Shown one piece after another: positions 1-3,920 of a DNA stretch of 5,799 bases. Origin of the DNA: an uncultured Collinsella sp. (GTDB taxonomy: Bacteria; Actinomycetota; Coriobacteriia; Coriobacteriales; Coriobacteriaceae). The notes beneath the pieces were generated by a model. It was not told where the DNA came from. It ran no database searches and worked only from the letters and a program-made list of their open reading frames with translations. The position numbers and the translations under genes are program-made. The DNA lies in contig URJD01000124.1 of the NCBI GenBank assembly GCA_900548075.1, positions 1-5,799 on the forward strand. The letters are read 5' to 3'. Within the stretch, counting starts at the first letter, position 1. Every line of letters starts with the position of its first letter.

Positions 1-796
1 CGTAGCCAAGCGGAAGGAAATCGCTCTCGAAGTCGCCGCTGCCCAAGGTGAGGCTAGCCTTAAAGCCCGTCGAGTTCGGAACCGTCATCTCCACATCGCC
101 CGAGCCCACGCTCACGTCCATCGACTTCGCGGGGGCCTGGTAGAGCTCGAACGTCACATCGCCCGAACCGACCTCGGCATTCAGGGTATCGGTCACGGTA
201 CCCGTAAACTCGACGTCTCCCGAGTCCAAAGTCAGGTTGAGGTCATGACACGCAATGCCCGCGACCGTCAGGTCACCCGATCCTACATTCGCTGTAATGC
301 CCACCATGTTATCGGCAACTTCGCGCGGCAGTTCGACGGTTACCGTGCGGTCAATGGCGCGCTCGTCATCGCAATCGAACTGGCGAAGCTTGAGCGTAGA
401 ACCCTTAACCTCGGTCAGATTCTGGGTTGCCGCATCGTAAGCAGCTACTCCTTTTGCGACGCGGCCACTCTCGATGACACGTACCGGCCCGTCGGAAACG
501 CATTTGATCTCAACCGCACCCGACGTCACATCCAAGTCAAGGGATGTGAACGCGTCGGCATCAAACGTTTCCTTCGAAAGCTGTTGAGGCCGAGCGGAAT
601 AGTTACCGCTATTCAAGGAATCGTCCTCGTCAAACGCATCGCCCATACCAGACAAGCCGGATACAACATCGTCGAAATCCCACGGTCCATCAAAATGAAT
701 CAAAGTCCACGAAGTGCCGAAGACAAGTCCGATGATAAGCACAAACGCTCCGATGCCGACGCCCAAGCGCCTCTTAGACTCATGCGAGAGCTTCAT
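1..796 (-). CDS. DUF4097-family beta-strand-repeat membrane protein (C-terminus beyond window)
   Basis: The minus-strand frame stays open from the ATG at 796 to the left edge, giving 265 residues without a stop. A short basic N-terminus (MKLSHESKRR) precedes one hydrophobic segment at about residues 11-30, so the rest probably lies outside the cell. After an acidic linker (about 38-62) comes a beta-rich domain with a recurring G/D-S-G-D motif at 172-175, 191-194, 210-213, 231-234 and 252-255, plus a degenerate TSGAVEI at 91-97. The 19-21 residue period is the hallmark of DUF4097 (putative adhesin / beta-helix-like) proteins. Family function is poorly known, and no catalytic residue is visible. 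The start overlaps the TGA of the upstream regulator, so the two are probably translationally coupled. ATG 799 is an alternative start three bases earlier, but 796 sits at a better distance (6 nt) from AAGGTGG. The proximal part looks less GC-rich than its neighbours. The family call is fairly sure; the biological role is unknown. Confidence 0.85.
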   Translation of the reverse strand, partial: MKLSHESKRRLGVGIGAFVLIIGLVFGTSWTLIHFDGPWDFDDVVSGLSGMGDAFDEDDSLNSGNYSARPQQLSKETFDADAFTSLDLDVTSGAVEIKCVSDGPVRVIESGRVAKGVAAYDAATQNLTEVKGSTLKLRQFDCDDERAIDRTVTVELPREVADNMVGITANVGSGDLTVAGIACHDLNLTLDSGDVEFTGTVTDTLNAEVGSGDVTFELYQAPAKSMDVSVGSGDVEMTVPNSTGFKASLTLGSGDFESDFLPLGY

Positions 797-1518
797 CATT
801 CACCACCTTCTTTGGCACTCGGCTCAGCGGTGGCCCCGGCAGCCATGTCAGCGTCAACCGCAGTGGAAACGTCCTCCCCCTTAGTCCTAGCGACCGCCGG
901 CGCCGGACCAACCTGGATATCCCCGCGTGCCCAATCGCCATCGAGCGCACGCGCCACCCAGTGATAGATGGGGATCGTAAAGAAGATCAGCGCGGCAAAG
1001 GGGCCGGCACCAAACAGGAACATCAGCAAAAAGAACAGCAGCCAGCACACAGCCCAATACGGGAACGACTGAAACGGACCCTTCACCGGAGTCACGCTGG
1101 TCGCACCGGCACCCGTCACCTGAGCCGTCGCCGCATTAGCTGCCTGCGCACTCCAGCTTGCCGCTTGCGCCGCCTTGGCCGCGGCATCACTCGCCTGCGT
1201 TGCCGCCTCGGTGGCACGTGCCGCCGCCTCATGGGTACGGGCGCGCTCTGCCGCCTCGGCCTCGCGCTGACGGGCGCGGTCCTCGTTCTCAAACTCGATA
1301 TCGTCCTCGATCTCGTCACTCGGATTGAGGAGCTCGTCCAAACTCACGCCATAGAGTTTGGCGAGCGAGATCAGGTTCTCGGTATCGGGCGAGCTCTCCG
1401 CACGCTCCCATTTACTGACCGCCTGGCGCGACAGCCCCAGCTTTCGCGCCAGCCCTTCTTGGCTAAAACCCTTGCTGCGACGAAGGTCGGCGAGCCGCTG
1501 CGCAGTTTCTACATTCAT
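796..1518 (-). CDS. Membrane-anchored XRE-family helix-turn-helix regulator
   Basis: The protein has 240 residues. Residues about 5-64 form a classic XRE/Cro-CI helix-turn-helix: LADLRRSKGFSQEGLARKLG, then LSRQAVSKWERAESSPD with the usual QAVSKWE recognition helix, ending GVSLDELL. An acidic stretch (68-80) leads into an Ala/Glu/Arg-rich segment (about 81-134) likely to form a long helix or coiled coil. Two hydrophobic stretches at about 154-171 and 173-189 look like a membrane hairpin, followed by a hydrophilic tail (190-240). The frame stays open upstream to 1767, but ATG 1518 is chosen because a strong AGGAGG precedes it by 4 nt and the XRE domain begins right there. A DNA-binding head with a membrane anchor suggests regulation linked to envelope state. 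The most likely target is its own operon with the DUF4097 gene, which is inferred from adjacency. The specific signal is unknown. Confidence 0.9.
   Translation of the reverse strand: MNVETAQRLADLRRSKGFSQEGLARKLGLSRQAVSKWERAESSPDTENLISLAKLYGVSLDELLNPSDEIEDDIEFENEDRARQREAEAAERARTHEAAARATEAATQASDAAAKAAQAASWSAQAANAATAQVTGAGATSVTPVKGPFQSFPYWAVCWLLFFLLMFLFGAGPFAALIFFTIPIYHWVARALDGDWARGDIQVGPAPAVARTKGEDVSTAVDADMAAGATAEPSAKEGGE
803..809 (-). promoter_or_regulatory. Ribosome binding site inside the regulator's last codons
   Basis: Reading the minus strand, AAGGTGG lies within the last codons of the upstream HTH gene. It is 3 nt from ATG 799 and 6 nt from ATG 796. The stop TGA (798-796) overlaps both candidate starts, as ATGA or TGATG. 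This supports coupled translation of regulator and DUF4097 protein and favours 796 as the start. Confidence 0.6.
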
Positions 1519-1522
1519 GGTT

Positions 1523-1528
1523 CCTCCT
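1523..1528 (-). promoter_or_regulatory. Strong Shine-Dalgarno of the HTH regulator
   Basis: The minus strand reads AGGAGG four bases before ATG 1518. This is the best ribosome binding site in the window. It decides the start against the longer open frame that reaches 1767. Confidence 0.8.
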
Positions 1529-1567
1529 ATGTGATGCCAGCCGTGCCGCCGGACCGTTTTTGTTCTT

Positions 1568-1577
1568 AAGGCGCCTT
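1568..1577. repeat. 10-bp perfect palindrome in the regulator leader
   Basis: AAGGCGCCTT is a perfect palindrome 50 bp upstream of the regulator's start codon. XRE proteins usually bind short dyads, so this could be an autoregulatory operator. That role is inferred from position and symmetry alone, and a GC-rich 10-mer palindrome can occur by chance. Confidence 0.35.
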
Positions 1578-1636
1578 GCACAGTTAAAAATCTATCTGCC
1601 ACCGCCAAAAGCATGCCACCTATTCTAGTGAGATTT

Positions 1637-1642
1637 TTGACA
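1637..1642 (+). promoter_or_regulatory. Possible -35 box for the plus-strand methyltransferase
   Basis: A perfect TTGACA lies about 145 bp before the methyltransferase start. The hexamer 17 bp downstream (TACATG, 1660-1665) matches the -10 consensus only weakly, at three of six positions. The palindrome CAACCG-G-CGGTTG (1641-1653) would overlap such a promoter, as an operator might. A TAGAAT on the minus strand (1627-1622) could serve as a -10 for the divergent regulator operon, but I see no good -35 for it. Confidence 0.25.
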
Positions 1643-1733
1643 ACCGGCGGTTGCGGGCATACATGAGCTGCGGAAATGTGTCCAAACAAAGCAATGACCC
1701 GCAGCTCGGTTGTCCCCGTTGCGGCGTTAACGG
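1639..1733. repeat. Cluster of nested and competing inverted repeats in the divergent intergenic region
   Basis: Four dyads can be read directly. CAACCG (1641-1646) and CGGTTG (1648-1653) flank one base. GACAACC (1639-1645) also pairs with GGTTGTC (1708-1714). GAGCTGCGG (1665-1673) pairs perfectly over 9 bp with CCGCAGCTC (1699-1707) across a 25-nt loop. CCGTT (1716-1720) pairs with AACGG (1729-1733). CAACC therefore has two mutually exclusive partners, at 1649-1653 and 1708-1712. The region may be a set of DNA operators between divergent genes or a structured leader of the methyltransferase mRNA. It matches no riboswitch class that I recognise. Confidence 0.5.
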
Positions 1734-1768
1734 TAGTATGGTCGTACTGTTTATTCCGCACCGCCAAC

Positions 1769-1776
1769 GGAGGGAG
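1769..1776 (+). promoter_or_regulatory. Ribosome binding site deciding the methyltransferase GTG start
   Basis: GGAGGGAG ends 9 nt before the GTG at 1786. None of the upstream in-frame candidates (TTG 1651, ATG 1663, ATG 1738) has a comparable site, and the family-like protein sequence begins just after this GTG. Confidence 0.6.
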
Positions 1777-1785
1777 TTCCGCGCC

Positions 1786-2658
1786 GTGAACCGCGATTTC
1801 GCCTCATCGCTCATTCAGCTCAACAATACGTTCTATCGCGAGCACTCCGCCTCCTTCTCCGATACGCGCCAGGCACCGTGGCCCGGCTGGGTGCGCACCA
1901 TGGACATCGCGCTCGAGCAGCTCGACGTCGCCACGATCGAGCATCCCGTCCGCGTCTTCGATCTTGCCTGCGGCAATATGCGCTTTGAGAACTTTGCCGC
2001 CGGCGGCGCACTTGCCGCCAAGGGCATCGACGGCGCAAACCCCTCGGCAGATGCCAGCTGCCCGTTTGAGTTCTATGGTGTCGACTCGTGCCAAGACCTG
2101 GCGATCGATGCCCGTGGCCACGCCCTGCGAATTCCCAACCTGCACTTCCAGGAACTCGACGTGCTCGACGCCCTGATGAAGCTCAACCCCGCCGAGACAC
2201 CCGACGTGCTTTTCGACGCCCCGCTCGCCGACATCTCGGTCTGCTTTGGCTTTATGCACCACGTGCCGTCGTGCGAGTACCGCGTACGCGTGCTCGACGC
2301 CCTGGTACGCCAGACGCGCCCGGGCGGCATCATCGCCATCAGCTTTTGGGAGTTTATGAACGACGAGCGCATGGCGCGCAAGGCCGTTCGCGCCGAGGCC
2401 CGCGCCGAGCTCACCCCGCCGTTTGAGGGTTACGATTCTGCGCAGTTTGAAGCCGGTGACCACCTCATTGGCTGGCAAAACGACCGCCACGCCTACCGCT
2501 ATTGTCATCACTTTGACGATCAGCAGATCACCGACCTGGTGCGCGGCGTGCGTACGTTCTACAAGAGCGGCGAGGTCCCCGTGCGTGAGCTTGAGCGCTT
2601 CCATGCCGACGGTCGTAGCGGCGAACTCAACCGCTATGTGATTCTCAAGCGCCTGTAG
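1786..2658 (+). CDS. Class I SAM-dependent methyltransferase, Trm9/ALKBH8-like
   Basis: From GTG 1786 the product has 290 residues. The SAM-binding motif I is VFDLACGNMRF (57-67), an acidic motif II follows at FYGVDS (96-101), and motif IV/post-I lies around FGFMHHVPS (154-162), followed by RPGGIIAISFWEF (178-190). Outside the Rossmann core, FYREHSASFSDTRQAPWPGW (16-35) and GDHLIGW...RYCHHF (224-243) resemble blocks I recall from Trm9/ALKBH8, the eukaryotic tRNA wobble-uridine carboxymethyl methyltransferases (FS-TR--PWP and PW---RYYH). A tRNA substrate is therefore plausible but inferred; a small-molecule substrate cannot be excluded. No signal peptide or membrane segment is seen, so it should be cytoplasmic. 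It is followed at 112 bp by trmB on the same strand, which fits an RNA-modification context. The frame is open upstream to 1651, but those 45 codons run through the hairpin-rich leader and do not look like family sequence. Confidence 0.8.
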   Translation: MNRDFASSLIQLNNTFYREHSASFSDTRQAPWPGWVRTMDIALEQLDVATIEHPVRVFDLACGNMRFENFAAGGALAAKGIDGANPSADASCPFEFYGVDSCQDLAIDARGHALRIPNLHFQELDVLDALMKLNPAETPDVLFDAPLADISVCFGFMHHVPSCEYRVRVLDALVRQTRPGGIIAISFWEFMNDERMARKAVRAEARAELTPPFEGYDSAQFEAGDHLIGWQNDRHAYRYCHHFDDQQITDLVRGVRTFYKSGEVPVRELERFHADGRSGELNRYVILKRL

Positions 2659-2721
2659 GCACCGACGACTCGCCGTCGAGCCGCACCGCATCTTTCGGGC
2701 AAATCGCCCCCTTCCAATCCA

Positions 2722-2753
2722 TTGACGGAACGCGCAGCTAAGCGTTCCATACT
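2722..2753 (+). promoter_or_regulatory. Candidate trmB promoter overlapped by a 7-bp inverted repeat
   Basis: TTGACG (2722-2727) resembles a -35. CATACT (2748-2753) is a fair -10, but the 20-bp spacing is long. Between and overlapping them, GGAACGC (2727-2733) and GCGTTCC (2742-2748) form a perfect dyad around an 8-nt centre. It could be an operator over the trmB promoter or a hairpin ending the preceding gene. No T-run follows, so a standard terminator is unlikely. Confidence 0.35.
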
Positions 2754-2770
2754 TATGACCAAGGAGCCTC

Positions 2771-3610
2771 ATGGGAGCCGTCCACGTTCGCACGCCTAAG
2801 AACTTTGTGCTCGAGGAGCGCCTGGAGCGCTACGCCGATGCGATTGAGACGAGCCCCGAGGCCTATGCCGGAGATTGGCGCAAGGCCTGTGCGCCCACAG
2901 GCAGCAAGCCCTTCGAGCACCTTCACCTGGATCTTGGCTGTGGCAAGGGAACGTACCTTGTAGAACGCGCGGCCCACGAGCCAAACACCCTCTTTATCGG
3001 TATGGACCAGGAGCCCATCTGCATCGCCTATGCCGCGCAGAAAATCTGCGAGCAGGAGCTGTCCAACGCACTCGTCCTGCCCCGAGGCGCTGCATCGCTG
3101 CCGCGGCTGTTTGCCTCAGGCGAGCTCGATGCCATCACCATCAACTTTCCCACGCCGCAGCCCAAGGCCAAGTACGCCAAAAAACGACTCGTCCATGTCG
3201 ACCATCTGATGCTCTACCGCCCGCTCTTTTCGGCCGGTGCCACCGTCATGTTGCGAACCGACAGCAAGCCATTGCGCGATTACGCCCTAGGACAGTTTGC
3301 CGCGGCAGGCTACGACACGCTTTGGGTAAGTGACGACGTCCGCCGCGACCATCCCGAGCATCCCGAGACCGAATATGAATGCCGCACGCGCGAGATGGGC
3401 GCCGCTGTATATGGTATTTGCGCCACACCCGGCGCGCAGCCCAGCGATGAACAGCTCGCGGCGGGCCGCGCGCAGGAGCAAAGCCTTGCCTGCTACCTGC
3501 CCGAAAACCTCGATGAGCTCACCTATGTACCTCTGGGCATGGAAGAGGCAGTCGAGAACTTTAGAAACCGCACCCGCAAGGGCAAGAAGCGCTTACCGCA
3601 GGAGTCCTAG
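2771..3610 (+). CDS. trmB: TrmB-family tRNA (guanine-N7)-methyltransferase
   Basis: TrmB makes 7-methylguanosine at position 46 of the tRNA variable loop using SAM. This 279-residue protein shows the SAM motif LDLGCGKGTYL (53-63), the acidic ribose-binding strand FIGMDQE (75-81), the TrmB signature region INFPTPQPKAKYAKKRLV (124-141), the strand MLRTDSKP (160-167) and the family's late motif TEYECR...G..VYGI (200-216). The signature is unusual: the canonical FPDPW(H/P)K-RH-KRR becomes FPTPQPKAKYAKKR, losing the Asp after FP, the Trp and the His. A tail of about 60 residues (221-279), ending in a basic RNRTRKGKKR (265-274), exceeds the usual TrmB length. AAGGAG at 2761-2766 stands 4 nt before the ATG and fixes the start. 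Family membership is clear; whether it still methylates G46 is less certain given the changed residues. Confidence 0.85.
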   Translation: MGAVHVRTPKNFVLEERLERYADAIETSPEAYAGDWRKACAPTGSKPFEHLHLDLGCGKGTYLVERAAHEPNTLFIGMDQEPICIAYAAQKICEQELSNALVLPRGAASLPRLFASGELDAITINFPTPQPKAKYAKKRLVHVDHLMLYRPLFSAGATVMLRTDSKPLRDYALGQFAAAGYDTLWVSDDVRRDHPEHPETEYECRTREMGAAVYGICATPGAQPSDEQLAAGRAQEQSLACYLPENLDELTYVPLGMEEAVENFRNRTRKGKKRLPQES

Positions 3611-3675
3611 GGGCTTCTTATGGTCGCGGCGTCGGCAAACAAGCGCAAATAGGCGCCAGCGAACGATCCTCAAAT

Positions 3676-3798
3676 CTAAGTGAGTAGACTTTTTTGCAAT
3701 AGCCAAGCACAACCCGCATAACCAATACTAAAACCGCAGGTAGAGCCCTTGCGCAAAAGCCATGTGCTCGCGATATTGCAAAAAGTCTACTCACTTAG
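3676..3798. repeat. 123-bp element with near-perfect 25/26-bp terminal inverted repeats
   Basis: The left arm (3676-3701) begins CTAAGTGAGTAGAC, then six T and GCAATA. The right arm (3774-3798) is its reverse complement with one base fewer in the T/A run (five A), the only difference over the arm. Symmetry resumes further in with AGCACA (3706-3711) against TGTGCT (3763-3768) at nearly equal offsets, so each arm is about 36 bases with a short divergent patch. The core (3712-3762) has no coding potential. No obvious target-site duplication flanks it. It could be a miniature mobile element, a pair of oppositely oriented copies of an intergenic repeat, a long RNA hairpin ending or protecting the trmB transcript, or a protein-binding dyad. 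The inverted repeat itself is certain; its nature is open. Confidence 0.9.
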
Positions 3799-3880
3799 CT
3801 GGCAACTGCGCCAAACGGCAGGGCAGAACGCCCATTTCCTGCATTTTCTCGCGCGCTGGCACCCCGCGCCGCCGCTACGC

Positions 3881-3886
3881 CATAAT
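3881..3886 (+). promoter_or_regulatory. Possible -10 box of the helicase gene
   Basis: CATAAT matches five of six bases of the -10 consensus and would start a leader of roughly 28 nt before ATG 3921. A partial -35, CTGGCA (3856-3861), lies 19 bp upstream, a little too far. The helicase ribosome binding site is weak: only the purine run GAGAGAAAG precedes the start. Confidence 0.35.
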
Positions 3887-3920
3887 AGTTGGCGGACAAA
3901 CGGCGAGAGAAAGCAACCAC

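Larger units (their letters stand above)
3611..3920. other. Gene-free spacer between trmB and the helicase
   Basis: This 310-bp spacer contains no convincing gene. A frame opening at 3749 on the plus strand crosses the inverted repeat and runs into the helicase in another frame, giving an Arg/His-rich product typical of a shadow. The spacer holds the long inverted-repeat element (3676-3798) and a possible helicase promoter near 3881. I see no GC-rich hairpin followed by a T-run directly after trmB. Confidence 0.7.

Noticed and set aside
245..964. A 239-codon open frame on the plus strand
   Set aside because: It is antisense to the DUF4097 gene and crosses the junction into the HTH gene. Both genes on the other strand have clear family features and a coupled start.
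1734..1757. Hairpin AGTAT/GTACT followed by a short T-rich run, considered as an attenuator before the methyltransferase
   Set aside because: Extension of the stem depends mostly on G-T wobble pairs and the T-run is short and interrupted.
1519..1767. N-terminal extension of the HTH regulator to 1767
   Set aside because: The strong AGGAGG and the beginning of the XRE domain both point to ATG 1518; the extra 83 codons read through the intergenic palindromes.
1651..1785. A 45-codon N-terminal extension of the methyltransferase containing a GCPRCG (zinc-ribbon-like) motif
   Set aside because: It has only one CxxC pair, no ribosome binding site at TTG 1651, ATG 1663 or ATG 1738, and it overlaps the hairpin cluster. 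The GTG at 1786 has a good GGAGGGAG, and family-like sequence starts there.
2663..2710. Possible terminator after the methyltransferase (CGACG/CGTCG and GGGC/GCCC short stems)
   Set aside because: The stems are 4-5 bp and no T-run follows, so they are not distinguishable from chance in GC-rich sequence.
1804..2793. A 329-codon open frame on the minus strand
   Set aside because: It is antisense to the methyltransferase and runs into the start of trmB. It has no domain signature and no ribosome binding site worth noting.
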